From Acidobacteriota bacterium (GTDB lineage Bacteria; Acidobacteriota; Thermoanaerobaculia; Multivoradales; JAGPDF01), in contig JACTMI010000011.1 in NCBI GenBank assembly GCA_014584695.1, positions 1 to 38,015 of the forward strand: DNA of 38,015 bases, in the 5' to 3' direction. The notes beneath the pieces were generated by a model. That model made no database searches and was not told the origin of the DNA. It saw only the letters and a program-made list of their open reading frames with translations. Position numbers and translations under genes: made by a program. Position 1 is the first letter of the stretch, and the number at the start of each line of letters is the position of its first letter. Shown here piece by piece: positions 20,892 to 29,335 of this stretch.

Positions 20892-22550
20892 ATGAGCGAG
20901 CGGGACGAGCAGCTCGAGCTCACCCGGCGTCAGCTGGTCGGCGGCGCGGTCGGCGCCGCGGCGTGGGCCGGCGGCGCACCGCTGGCGGCGCAGTCGCCGG
21001 CGGCCGACGCGCCATCCGCGCCGGCGCCGCATCCCGGCACGGCGGCCTTCGAGCTCGCCGGTCTCGGCCTCGCCGAGCTCGCCCGCGGGCTCGCCGCCGG
21101 CCGCTTCACCTCGCGCCGCCTGGTCGAGCTCTACGTCGAGCGGATCGAGGCGGTCGACCGCGGGCCGCGGGGGACGAACGCGATCGCCGAGCTCAACCCG
21201 GACGCGCTGGCGCTCGCCGCCGAGCTCGACGCCGAGCGCCGGGCCGGCAAGCTGCGCGGCCCGCTGCACGGCCTGCCGATCGTGATCAAGGACAACATCG
21301 ACACCGCCGATCGCCAGACGACCACCGCCGGCTCGCTGGCGCTCGTCGGCTCGACGCCGCCCCGGGACGCTTTCGTGGTCCAGCGGCTGCGCGCGGCCGG
21401 CGCCCTGCTGCTCGGCAAGACGAACCTGTCGGAATGGGCGAACTTCCGCTCCACCCGCTCGACCTCGGGCTGGAGCGGACGCGGCGGGCAGGTGCGCAAC
21501 CCGCACGCGCTCGACCGCAATCCGTGCGGCTCCTCCTCGGGCTCCGGCGTCGCGCCGGCCGCCGATCTGGCCGCCGCCGCCGTGGGCACCGAGACCGACG
21601 GCTCGGTGACCTGCCCGGCGTCGATGTGCGGCATCGTCGGTCTCAAGCCGACGGTCGGCCTGGTCGCGCGCACCGGGGTGATCCCGATCTCGCACAGCCA
21701 GGACACCGCCGGCCCGATGGGGCGCACGGTCGAGGACGTGGCGATCCTGCTCGGCGCCATGACCGGCACCGACCTGCGCGATCCGGCGACCGCCGAAAGC
21801 GCCGGCCGGGCGGCGTCGGACTACGCGGCGGCGCTGGCGCCCGCGGGGCTCGCCGGCGCCCGCCTCGGCGTGGCGCGGAACTTCTTCGGCTGGCACCCGG
21901 AGATCGATCGCCAGATGGAGGAGGTGCTGGCGCTGCTGAAACGGCTCGGCGCCGAGCTGGTCGATCCGGCCGAGATCGCGCACGCCAGCGAGACCGGCAA
22001 GCCCGAGCTCGAAGTGCTGCTCTACGAGTTCAAGCACGACCTCAACGCCTACCTCGCGGCGCTGCCCGCGCGGGGTCAGCCGCGCACCCTGGCCGAGCTG
22101 ATCGAGTTCAACCGCCGCCACGCCCGCGAGGAGATGCCCTGGTTCGGTCAGGAGCTGTTCGAGCAGGCGGAGGCCAAGGGTCCGCTGACCGAGCCCGGCT
22201 ACCGGGAGGCGCTCGAGAGCTGCCGCCGGCTGGCGCGGACGGAGGGGCTCGATCCTCACTTCGGCGCCGGCCGGCTCGACGCGCTGATCTGCCCGACCAT
22301 GGGACCGGCCTATCCGACCGACTGGATCCACGGCGACCACTACACCGGCTCGGCGACCTCCCCCTCCGCGATCGCGGGCTATCCCCACCTGACCGTCCCC
22401 GCCGGCACCGTCCACGGTCTGCCCTGGGGGCTGTCGTTGCTGGGACCCGCCTGGAGCGAGGCGAAGCTGCTGCGCTACGGCTTCGCCTTCGAGCAGGCGA
22501 CGCGGGCGCGCCGCGCGCCGGCCTTCCACGCCACGCTGCCGCTCGGCTGA
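20892..22550 (+). CDS. Amidase-signature family hydrolase, probably Tat-exported
   Basis: The 552-residue protein has the amidase signature Ser-cisSer-Lys triad: Lys133 in I-V-I-K-D-N-I, cis-Ser215 in C-G-S-S-S-G-S-G, and nucleophile Ser238 in G-T-E-T-D-G-S-V-T. The family hydrolyses C-N amide bonds in many substrates; here it is not specified. The N-terminus T-R-R-Q-L-V-G-G followed by A-V-G-A-A-A-W-A-G-G looks like a twin-arginine signal, implying a periplasmic enzyme. GAGGAG precedes the ATG. Its stop lies 1 nt from the stop of the converging membrane protein gene. Confidence 0.9.
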   Translation: MSERDEQLELTRRQLVGGAVGAAAWAGGAPLAAQSPAADAPSAPAPHPGTAAFELAGLGLAELARGLAAGRFTSRRLVELYVERIEAVDRGPRGTNAIAELNPDALALAAELDAERRAGKLRGPLHGLPIVIKDNIDTADRQTTTAGSLALVGSTPPRDAFVVQRLRAAGALLLGKTNLSEWANFRSTRSTSGWSGRGGQVRNPHALDRNPCGSSSGSGVAPAADLAAAAVGTETDGSVTCPASMCGIVGLKPTVGLVARTGVIPISHSQDTAGPMGRTVEDVAILLGAMTGTDLRDPATAESAGRAASDYAAALAPAGLAGARLGVARNFFGWHPEIDRQMEEVLALLKRLGAELVDPAEIAHASETGKPELEVLLYEFKHDLNAYLAALPARGQPRTLAELIEFNRRHAREEMPWFGQELFEQAEAKGPLTEPGYREALESCRRLARTEGLDPHFGAGRLDALICPTMGPAYPTDWIHGDHYTGSATSPSAIAGYPHLTVPAGTVHGLPWGLSLLGPAWSEAKLLRYGFAFEQATRARRAPAFHATLPLG

Positions 22551-22551
22551 G

Positions 22552-22947
22552 TCAATCGCGATCGAACAGCGCGGCGACTTCGGGGCGCGCCAGGGTGGCG
22601 AGCGTGTAGGCGCCGAGCGCCGTGCCGAAGGGGGCGAAGAGGAGCGAGCAGGCGGCCACGGCGCGGCAGAAGCCTCGGCGGCGCGCCGTCATCAGGCAGC
22701 GCCCGGCGAGCGCGAGCGCGGCGCCCAGGGCGAGGCCGGCCAGCAGCACGAGCCCGGAGCAGCCGAGCGGCACCGCGGCGAGCATCCGTTCGCCCTCGGC
22801 GCGCATCGCCGCCTCGCCCCCCGGCGCCGCCAGCTCGGCGCCGGCGAAACCGAGGATCAGCGGCGCCAGCGACACCAGAGCGCACATCGCCCCGACGGTG
22901 AAGTGGGCGTAGGCCAGCCATTCGAGCAGCTCGCGTCGGTCCCGCAC
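22552..22947 (-). CDS. Three-helix membrane protein of unknown function
   Basis: From GTG 22947 the product has 131 residues (R-D-R-R-E-L-L-E-W-L-A-Y-A-H-F-T-V-G-A-M). Three hydrophobic stretches are around residues 11-37, 60-90 and 95-125. The start is chosen because a TAGAGT box (minus strand, 22961-22956) lies 8 nt upstream; a GTG at 22953 would leave only 2 nt. No motif is recognised. It is back to back with the membrane glycosyltransferase gene. Confidence 0.55.
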   Translation of the reverse strand: MRDRRELLEWLAYAHFTVGAMCALVSLAPLILGFAGAELAAPGGEAAMRAEGERMLAAVPLGCSGLVLLAGLALGAALALAGRCLMTARRRGFCRAVAACSLLFAPFGTALGAYTLATLARPEVAALFDRD

Positions 22948-22955
22948 GGACACCG

Positions 22956-22961
22956 ACTCTA
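22956..22961 (-). promoter_or_regulatory. -10 element (TAGAGT) of the membrane protein gene
   Basis: It is 8 nt before the GTG at 22947 and 34 nt from the opposite-facing TAGGAT box of the next gene. Both look leaderless. Confidence 0.4.
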
Positions 22962-22995
22962 CTGCGCCGGACCAACGCGACCGGGGCCCGCCGCG

Positions 22996-23001
22996 TAGGA
23001 T
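22996..23001 (+). promoter_or_regulatory. -10 element (TAGGAT) of the membrane glycosyltransferase gene
   Basis: It ends 7 nt before the ATG at 23009. There is no ribosome binding site, which fits a leaderless transcript. Confidence 0.45.
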
Positions 23002-23008
23002 CTTCCGG

Positions 23009-24856
23009 ATGAGCTCCCGAGCGGCAGATCGCCTCGCGGCCTGGGCGCGCCCCGGGGCGGTGGCCGGGCTGCTCGCCACCGTCGCGCTCGCGGTGGCGCT
23101 CTGGGAGGGCACCCGCTCCTACGACGACGCCTACATCACCTTCACCTATGCGCGCAGCCTGGCCGAGGGTCTCGGCCTGACCTGGAAGGGCGCGCTCGGG
23201 CTCGGCACCTCGAGCCCGTTCCTGGCCCTCCTGCTCGCCGGGCTGGAGCGGCTGGCGCCGCTCGGCGTGCCGGTCTGGGCGGCGCTCGGGTCGCTGGTCG
23301 CGGGCCTGGTCGCGGCGCTCGGGCTGGCGGCGCTCGGCCGCCGCGAGGGCTGGCCGCTGGGCGGCCTGGCGGCCGGCCTGTTCTGGCTGCTCTGGCCCGG
23401 CCGCTGGGGGCACGGGGGAGGAGAGATGCCGATGGCGGCGGCGGCCGTGGTGGCGGCCGCCTGGGCCTTCGCCGCGCGGCGGGAGTTGGTCGCCGGCGGG
23501 GCGCTAGCGCTCGCGGTCGCGCTCCGGGCCGAGTGCGGCCTGGCCGCGCCGCTGCTGGCGCTCGCGGTGGTGGGCCGCGACGGCCTGGCGCGCGCGCTGC
23601 GGCCGGTGACCCGCGCGGCGGCGGTGGCCCTGGCTCTCACCCTCGCCTGGGGTCTCGTGCTCTACCGCCTCGCCGGCACGCTCGTGCCACGGACCCTCGA
23701 GGCCAAGCGCGCTCAGGTGGCGAGCGCCCTCGGCGTCTGGAGCGACGCCGGCCTCGAGCTGCTGCTCGGCCAGCTGCGCTGGCTGGGCGGGGCCGCGACG
23801 AGCGCGCTGGCGTTCCCGCTCCTGTTGGCGGTGGTGGGCGGGGTGCTCCTGGTGCGCGACCGCCACGCCTTCGCGCTCGGGCTCGTCGGTTGGGGGATCC
23901 TGCATCTCGGCCTGCTGGCCGCCATCGGCGTGCCGACCTACACCTGGTACCTGGTCCCCTTTCACTTGGCGCTGCTGCTGCTCGCCGGCTTGGGCGTCGA
24001 GGCGCCGGTGCGGGCGGAGGTGGCGCGGATCGCCCCCCGAGCCACGGTCGTGCTGCTGGTCGTCGGCACGCTCGCCATCGGCGTGCGGGAGCTCGTGCTG
24101 CAGGGGCGGGGCGATGCGCGCCGATTCAGCTATGGACAGGTGGCGGCGCTGGCCGATCGCTACCCGCCCGGGACCCGGCTCGCGGCTTACGAAGTCGGCT
24201 ATCTCGGGTACTTCTCGCGCCAGCCGGTGGTCGACCTGCTCGGGCTGACCAACCCCGAGGTGCCCCTGGAGCTGGTCGAGCGCGGCGAGCTCGCGGCGAT
24301 CCGCGAGCTGCTCGCCCCCGGGCTGCTCATGCTGCCGCTCAATGGCGGCTCCCTGCTCGCCGCCACGGTGGGTGACGTGCCGGCCTTCCTCGCCGGCTGG
24401 CGGTTGGACCGCTTGCAGCTGGCCGGCGAGCCGCACCTCGCGGTCTTCCGCCGCGTCGAGCTCGCGCCGCGGGGCGAGGTCGAGCTCGACCTGCTGCCGG
24501 CGCTCGCCCTGGCCGGAGCGCGCGTCGAGCTCGCCGGGCACCCGGGCGAGTGGGGGCTCACCCTCGTCCTGGCGCCGGGAGAGCGACGAGAGATCGAGCT
24601 GCCCGCCGGCGGCCCTCGAATCCTCGTGCTCGGTCTCGCCGCGCCGAGCGGGCCGGCGCGTGCCGCCGTGGAGCGATCCCAGGCGGCGCAGAGCGTCGTG
24701 CTCGGCGGCGCCGAGGCGCTGCTGGCGCCCGGTTGGCAGCGCTGGGAGATGGCGCTCCCGGCGAGCGGCGCCGACGAGCGCTTGGTTTTCGCTTGCGCGG
24801 CGGAGACGGCCGTCGCCTGCTGGCTCGGCCAGCCGCACCTCTCCAGGGCCGAGTAG
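23009..24856 (+). CDS. GT-C-like polytopic membrane glycosyltransferase
   Basis: The 615-residue protein has about ten hydrophobic segments in its first 350 residues. It has the GT-C motif near the N-terminus: Y-D-D-A-Y-I-T-F-T-Y-A-R (Asp39-Asp40 in the first extracytoplasmic loop), followed by L-G-L-T-W-K-G and T-S-S-P-F-L-A, the pattern of lipid-linked-sugar glycosyltransferases. The C-terminal ~270 residues are soluble and include Y-L-G-Y-F-S-R-Q-P-V-V-D-L-L-G-L-T-N-P, common in this family. It transfers a sugar from a polyprenyl carrier on the outer face of the inner membrane; acceptor unknown. It converges with the FAD oxidoreductase operon (7 nt gap). Confidence 0.7.
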   Translation: MSSRAADRLAAWARPGAVAGLLATVALAVALWEGTRSYDDAYITFTYARSLAEGLGLTWKGALGLGTSSPFLALLLAGLERLAPLGVPVWAALGSLVAGLVAALGLAALGRREGWPLGGLAAGLFWLLWPGRWGHGGGEMPMAAAAVVAAAWAFAARRELVAGGALALAVALRAECGLAAPLLALAVVGRDGLARALRPVTRAAAVALALTLAWGLVLYRLAGTLVPRTLEAKRAQVASALGVWSDAGLELLLGQLRWLGGAATSALAFPLLLAVVGGVLLVRDRHAFALGLVGWGILHLGLLAAIGVPTYTWYLVPFHLALLLLAGLGVEAPVRAEVARIAPRATVVLLVVGTLAIGVRELVLQGRGDARRFSYGQVAALADRYPPGTRLAAYEVGYLGYFSRQPVVDLLGLTNPEVPLELVERGELAAIRELLAPGLLMLPLNGGSLLAATVGDVPAFLAGWRLDRLQLAGEPHLAVFRRVELAPRGEVELDLLPALALAGARVELAGHPGEWGLTLVLAPGERREIELPAGGPRILVLGLAAPSGPARAAVERSQAAQSVVLGGAEALLAPGWQRWEMALPASGADERLVFACAAETAVACWLGQPHLSRAE

Positions 24857-24863
24857 CCCGCGC

Positions 24864-26417
24864 CTACGATCGCTGCGGGCGGGCGAGGACAGCGTCGGCG
24901 GCGAGCAGACCGGCGGTCGGGCGGACGCCGCCGCCGGGGTGACAGCCGGCGCCACCGAGATAGAGACCGCCGAGCGCCGTCGCGTAGCGGGCGGCGCTCG
25001 GGCTCGGGCGCAGGACGAAGAGCTGGTCGAGCGCCGGCTCGACCTGGTGGAGCTGTCCGCCGGTGGCGCCGAACGACGCTTCGAGATCGGGCGGTGCGAG
25101 CAGCTCCGAGGCGACGACACGGCCGCGAACGCCGGGCGCGTGGCGCTCGAGGCGGGTGAGCACCGAGTCGAGGAGGCGGGCGCGCGCGGCCGTCGTCCAG
25201 CCGCCGTCGAGCTGGTGGGGCGCGAAGCTCACCAGGATCGAGACCACCTCGTGGCCGGCGGGCGCGAGGCTCGGGTCGGCGACCGTCGGCACGCGGACCT
25301 CGAGATGGGGTGCCGGCGAGCACGCGCGGTACTTGATGGCGTCGAAGGCGCGCTCCAGGTCGTCGATGTGCCCTCCGCCGATCCGGATCGCCTCCAGCCG
25401 CTCGCCCGGTCGGCCGGCGAGCTCGAGCGGGCCGTCGAGCGCCAAGTGGAGCTTCGCCGCCGTGCCGCGGCTGCGGATCCGCCGGGCCTCCTCCTCGGTC
25501 TCGAGCGGCAGCATGCCCGGCGACACCAGCTCGAGGAGGGTCCGCTTCGGGTCCGTGGTCGCGACCACGAGCGGCGCGTCGAGCGTCTCGCCCGAGGCGA
25601 GCGTGACTCCGGCGACGCGGCCGCGCTCGACGCGGACGCGGGTCACCTCGGCGCCGGTCCGGATCTCGGCGCCGGCGGCGCGCGCCGCGCGCTCGAGGGC
25701 GTCGACGAGCGCCGGCGGGCCCCCGGCGACGAAGCGGCCGGCCGCGCACTCCTCGAGCAGCCAGAGGGTCGTCGTCCCCGCCGACCAGGGTCCCGACCAG
25801 GTGCCGGCGAGCGCGGGCGCCGCCAGCCCCTCGATCAGCAGCGGCGTCGCGAAGCGCTCGTTCAGGAAGTCGGCGACGCACATCGGCGCGACCCGCAGCA
25901 GCTCGGTCAGGTCGGCCCGGCCCATCCGGCGCAGGGCGAGCGCCGGCCGCGCCAGCCGCCAGAAATCGCCGAGACTCTCCGGCGCGAGCCTGGGCGGCGG
26001 CTCGGCGAGCAGCCGGCGGACGATCGGCGCCAGGCGCGCGAGCCAGGCGCGCAGCTCGGCGTAGGCGGCGGCGTCGGCGGCCGAGCGCCTCGCGAGCTCC
26101 GAGGCGGCCGCCGCCGGCGCACGCGCGAGCAGGAGGCCGGGGCCCCCCTCTTCGGCCAGGAGCACCGGCGGCTCGGCGCGGAAGGCGAGGCCGTGGCGCT
26201 CGAGGCCGAGCCGGGCGGTGACTTCGGGGTCGACCAGCCCGCCGTCGTGGAGGACGCCGGGCACGCGGTAGCCGGGGTGGAGCTCGCGCGCGGCGCAGAG
26301 GCCGCCGACGCCGTCGCGGCGTTCGAGCACGACCACCCGCCGCCCGGCGGCCGCCAGGCGCGCGGCGGCGGCGAGCCCGTTCTGACCGGCGCCGAGGACG
26401 ATCGCGTCGCCGGCCAT
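24864..26417 (-). CDS. FAD-dependent oxidoreductase, phytoene desaturase/retinol reductase type (distal copy)
   Basis: The 517-residue protein has a dinucleotide fold at the start (I-V-L-G-A-G-Q-N-G-L-A-A-A-A-R-L) and V-V-V-L-E-R-R-D-G-V-G-G-L-C, the family's R-x-G-G motif. It ends with L-G-G-A-G-C-H-P-G-G-G-V-R, the CrtI/RetSat C-terminal FAD motif. The family includes carotenoid desaturases, retinol saturases and amine-oxidase-like flavoenzymes. No carotenoid genes are here. It follows the related FAD protein by 1 nt and the GcvT-like gene, so it is the third gene of a compact operon. The two FAD proteins differ enough to have separate roles or to form a heteromer (inference). Confidence 0.85.
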   Translation of the reverse strand: MAGDAIVLGAGQNGLAAAARLAAAGRRVVVLERRDGVGGLCAARELHPGYRVPGVLHDGGLVDPEVTARLGLERHGLAFRAEPPVLLAEEGGPGLLLARAPAAAASELARRSAADAAAYAELRAWLARLAPIVRRLLAEPPPRLAPESLGDFWRLARPALALRRMGRADLTELLRVAPMCVADFLNERFATPLLIEGLAAPALAGTWSGPWSAGTTTLWLLEECAAGRFVAGGPPALVDALERAARAAGAEIRTGAEVTRVRVERGRVAGVTLASGETLDAPLVVATTDPKRTLLELVSPGMLPLETEEEARRIRSRGTAAKLHLALDGPLELAGRPGERLEAIRIGGGHIDDLERAFDAIKYRACSPAPHLEVRVPTVADPSLAPAGHEVVSILVSFAPHQLDGGWTTAARARLLDSVLTRLERHAPGVRGRVVASELLAPPDLEASFGATGGQLHQVEPALDQLFVLRPSPSAARYATALGGLYLGGAGCHPGGGVRPTAGLLAADAVLARPQRS

Positions 26418-26418
26418 C

Positions 26419-28026
26419 TCAGACCGCCCGCGCCGAAAGCAGCGAGCGCGCGCAGAGGGCTCCCGGCGCGCCCATGATGCCGCCGCCGGGGTGCGTGCCG
26501 GAGGCGCACATCCAGAGGTTTCCGACCGGCGTCCGGTAGCGGCTCCAGCCGGCGACGGGGCGGAGGAAGGCGAGCTGCTCGAGCGAGAGCTCGCCGTGGA
26601 AGATGTTGCCCTCGGTCAGGCCGTAGATCTGCTCCAGGTCCCAGGGCGAGAGCACTTGGCGGTGGAGGATCCGCCGCTCGAGATCGGGCAGGTACTCCGA
26701 GAGCGTGCGGATCACCGTGTCGCCGAAGGCGTCGCGCTGGTTCGGCCAGTCGGCGGCGCCCTCCTTCAGGTGGTACGGCGCGTACTGGACGAAGATCGAC
26801 ATCACGTGCTGTCCCGGCGGCGCCACGGTCGGATCGGTCAGCGACGGGATGACGATGTCCATGAACGGGCGCCGCGAGAAGGCGCCGTACTTGGCGTCGT
26901 CGTAGGCGCGCTCGAGGTAGTCGACCGAAGGCGCGATGGTGATGTCGCCGGCCAGGTGCCGCCCGCGACCGGGCAGGCAGGCGAACTCGGGCAGGCCGTC
27001 GAGCGCCAGGTTCACCTTGCCCGACGAGCCGCGCATCTTGAAGCGCCGCACCTGGCGCGCGAAATCGGGGTCGAGGTGCTCGGCGCCGACCAGCCCGAGG
27101 AAGGTCCGGTGCGGGTCGGCGCCCGAGACGACGACGCCGGCGGCGATCTCGTCGCCGTTCTCGAGCACGACGCCGGTGGCGCGCCCGCCCTCGATCCGGA
27201 TCCGGGCGACCGGCGCCCCGGTGCGGATCTCGGCGCCCAGGGCGCGCGCCGAGGAGGCGATCGCCGCGGCGACCGCGCCGGTCCCCCCCTTGGGCAGCCC
27301 CCACGCCCGGTAGGAGCCGTCGATCTCGCCCATGTAGTGGTGGAGCAGGACGTAGGCGGTGCCCGGCGAGCGCACGCCGAGGAAGGTGCCGATGATGCCC
27401 GAGACCGACATCGGCGCGATCAGCTGCTCGCACTCGAACCACTCGGCGAGGAAGTCGACCGCGCTCATCGTCATCATCTTCACCAGGCCGACCAGCCACC
27501 GCTCGCCGCGCCCGGCGAGCCCGCGGCCGAGGCGGGCGAGGCGGGCGAGCTCGCGCGGCCGGAGCGAGGTCGGATCGGGCGCGACACCGTCGACCAGCGG
27601 TTTGACCAGGCGGCCGAGCTCGGCCATTCGCTGGCCGAACTCCTTGTAGATCTCGGCGTCGCGCGGCGAGAAGGCGGCGATCGCCCGTCGCGTCCGTTCG
27701 GGGTCCGCGTCGCGCAGCAGGTAGCGGCCGTCCGGGAAGGGGGTGAAGGTCGAATCGAGCGGCAGCACCTCGTAGCCGTGCCGCGGCAGGTCGAGGTCGC
27801 GGATGATCCACGGGCGCAGCAGGCTGACGACGTAGGAGCAACAGGAGAAGCGGAAGCCGGGGTGGAGCTCTTCGGTGATGGTCGCGCCACCGACCAGGTG
27901 GCGGCGCTCGAGCACCAGCACCTTGCGGCCGGCGCGGGCGAGGTAGGCGGCGCAGACCAGGCCGTTGTGGCCGGCGCCGACCACGATGGCGTCGTAGCGG
28001 CCGCGGGCCGGACTCGCCGCGCTCAC
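26419..28026 (-). CDS. FAD-dependent oxidoreductase, phytoene desaturase type (proximal copy)
   Basis: The 535-residue protein begins near D-A-I-V-V-G-A-G-H-N-G-L-V-C-A, with L-V-L-E-R-R-H-L-V-G-G-A and E-E-L-H-P-G-F-R-F-S-C-C-S-Y-V. The C-terminus has M-C-A-S-G-T-H-P-G-G-G-I-M-G-A-P-G, the family FAD motif. GTG 28026 overlaps the TGA of the GcvT-like gene by 4 nt, a translational coupling overlap. Members of this branch act as desaturases or dehydrogenases; here the context (aminomethyltransferase and Rieske oxygenase) suggests an amine substrate rather than a carotenoid, which is inference. About 30% of residues appear shared with the distal copy by eye. Confidence 0.85.
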   Translation of the reverse strand: MSAASPARGRYDAIVVGAGHNGLVCAAYLARAGRKVLVLERRHLVGGATITEELHPGFRFSCCSYVVSLLRPWIIRDLDLPRHGYEVLPLDSTFTPFPDGRYLLRDADPERTRRAIAAFSPRDAEIYKEFGQRMAELGRLVKPLVDGVAPDPTSLRPRELARLARLGRGLAGRGERWLVGLVKMMTMSAVDFLAEWFECEQLIAPMSVSGIIGTFLGVRSPGTAYVLLHHYMGEIDGSYRAWGLPKGGTGAVAAAIASSARALGAEIRTGAPVARIRIEGGRATGVVLENGDEIAAGVVVSGADPHRTFLGLVGAEHLDPDFARQVRRFKMRGSSGKVNLALDGLPEFACLPGRGRHLAGDITIAPSVDYLERAYDDAKYGAFSRRPFMDIVIPSLTDPTVAPPGQHVMSIFVQYAPYHLKEGAADWPNQRDAFGDTVIRTLSEYLPDLERRILHRQVLSPWDLEQIYGLTEGNIFHGELSLEQLAFLRPVAGWSRYRTPVGNLWMCASGTHPGGGIMGAPGALCARSLLSARAV

Positions 28027-29213
28027 GGCCGACGCTTCCGCTCGGGATCGAAGAACGGCGTCGCGACCACCCGCGCCGGCACCCGCCGGCGCTCGAACTC
28101 GACCGTGTGCTCGAGCTCGAGCAGGCTGCCCGGCGCGGCGTGGCTCGCCTCGACGGTGGCGAGGACCAGGTACTTCTTCAGCAGCGGCGACCAGGTGTGG
28201 CTGGTCGCCTTGCCGACCTGGCGCGCGCCGCGGTAGATCGGCAGGCCGTCGCGGCGCGCGGTCGCGGGCAGCGCCGGCGGCAGGCCGTAGCTCTCGTAGA
28301 GGGCCTCGAGCGCCTCCCAGGCGACCTCGAGGCCGACGAACCTCCAGGCCGGTGGGCGCCGCCGCTCGGCGGCGATCGCATCGCGGCCGACGAACGGTCC
28401 GCGGTCGAGGTCGACCATCCAGGCGAGGCCGAGCTCGTCGGGAGTCGACTGGCGCGACTCGAGCACCACCTTGGGCGCGCTGTAGTAGTCGATGCCGAGC
28501 AGCAGGAAGCCGGCCTCGATCCGCGCCACGTCGAGGGCGTCGAGTCCGGCCGGCTCGAGCCCGTGCGGCCGGCCGGCGTCGACGAGCGCGTCCCAGGCCC
28601 GCAGGGCCGAATCGCGCTCGACCCAGACCTCGTAGCCGAGATCGCCGGTGTAGCCGGTGCGGCTCACCCAGACCTCGATCCCGTCCAGCCGGGCGCGGGC
28701 GATGCCGAAGAACTTGAGCGCGTCGAGATCGGCGTCGGTCGCGGCGCGCAGGATGTCGCGCGAGCGTGGCCCCTGCAGCGCGAGCGCCGCCAGGCGCGCG
28801 CTCGAGTCCTCGACGGTGGCGCGCAGGCCGCGGCCGACCGCGAGCAGCCAGTGGAGGGTGGGGTCCGCGGCGGTCATCCGGAAGGCGTCGTCGCCGAGGC
28901 GGGCGACGGTGCCGTCGTCGACCACCTTGCCCCGGTCGTCGCACCAGCAGACGTAGGCGACCCGGCCGACCGCGAGCTTGCCGACGTCGCGGACCACCAT
29001 GCGCGACAGGAGCGCCGCGGCGTCCGGGCCGGAAATCTCGTACTTGTAGAGCGGCGAGACGTCGAGCAGCCCGGCCGATTCGCGAAAGGCGAAGTACTCG
29101 CGGTCGTGCGTGGTGTCGTAGCTGCACACCGCCGCGTAGCCAGCCCAGTCCTTCCAGCGATAGCTCGTGCACAGGGCTCGAGTGCGCTCGTGGAAAGGCG
29201 ACGGAATCGGCAT
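28023..29213 (-). CDS. GcvT-like aminomethyltransferase family protein
   Basis: The 396-residue protein matches the T-protein of the glycine cleavage system and related tetrahydrofolate-dependent demethylases. It shows G-L-L-D-V-S-P-L-Y-K-Y-E-I-S-G-P-D, the D-D-R-G-K-V-V-D-D-G-T-V loop with the catalytic Asp candidate, L-A-L-Q-G-P-R-S-R and R-T-G-Y-T-G-D-L-G-Y-E-V-W-V. Such enzymes transfer a C1 unit from an amine to tetrahydrofolate. No glycine cleavage partners (GcvH, GcvP) are adjacent, so it is more likely part of a demethylation system, as in dimethylglycine or dimethylsulfoniopropionate demethylases. The ATG is at 29213. It is first in the operon and divergent from the Rieske gene. Confidence 0.87.
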   Translation of the reverse strand: MPIPSPFHERTRALCTSYRWKDWAGYAAVCSYDTTHDREYFAFRESAGLLDVSPLYKYEISGPDAAALLSRMVVRDVGKLAVGRVAYVCWCDDRGKVVDDGTVARLGDDAFRMTAADPTLHWLLAVGRGLRATVEDSSARLAALALQGPRSRDILRAATDADLDALKFFGIARARLDGIEVWVSRTGYTGDLGYEVWVERDSALRAWDALVDAGRPHGLEPAGLDALDVARIEAGFLLLGIDYYSAPKVVLESRQSTPDELGLAWMVDLDRGPFVGRDAIAAERRRPPAWRFVGLEVAWEALEALYESYGLPPALPATARRDGLPIYRGARQVGKATSHTWSPLLKKYLVLATVEASHAAPGSLLELEHTVEFERRRVPARVVATPFFDPERKRRP

Positions 29214-29321
29214 CGGTCGGCTTCGGCAGTTCCCGTTCGGACGGAGCGCGCAGTGTACCGCGAGCGGTCGCCGGGCGGGCCGGCCGCGACGCCGCTCGCC
29301 CGCCGAGGCTCGCCGGCCGGG

Positions 29322-29327
29322 TAGAAT
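29322..29327 (+). promoter_or_regulatory. -10 element of the Rieske oxygenase gene (TAGAAT)
   Basis: It ends 8 nt before the GTG at 29336. No -35 match and no Shine-Dalgarno sequence are visible. An opposite-facing TACACT candidate for the GcvT-like operon is at 29257-29252 (minus strand). Confidence 0.45.
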
Positions 29328-29335
29328 CCGCGCCC

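Noticed and set aside
19146-22529. 1127-codon open frame antisense to pepD and the amidase
   Set aside because: Arg/Ala/Gly-rich shadow frame; both sense genes have full catalytic motifs.
28023-29213. Glycine cleavage T-protein (gcvT)
   Set aside because: The fold fits, but there is no gcvH or gcvP and the neighbours are oxidoreductases, so a generic family call is safer.
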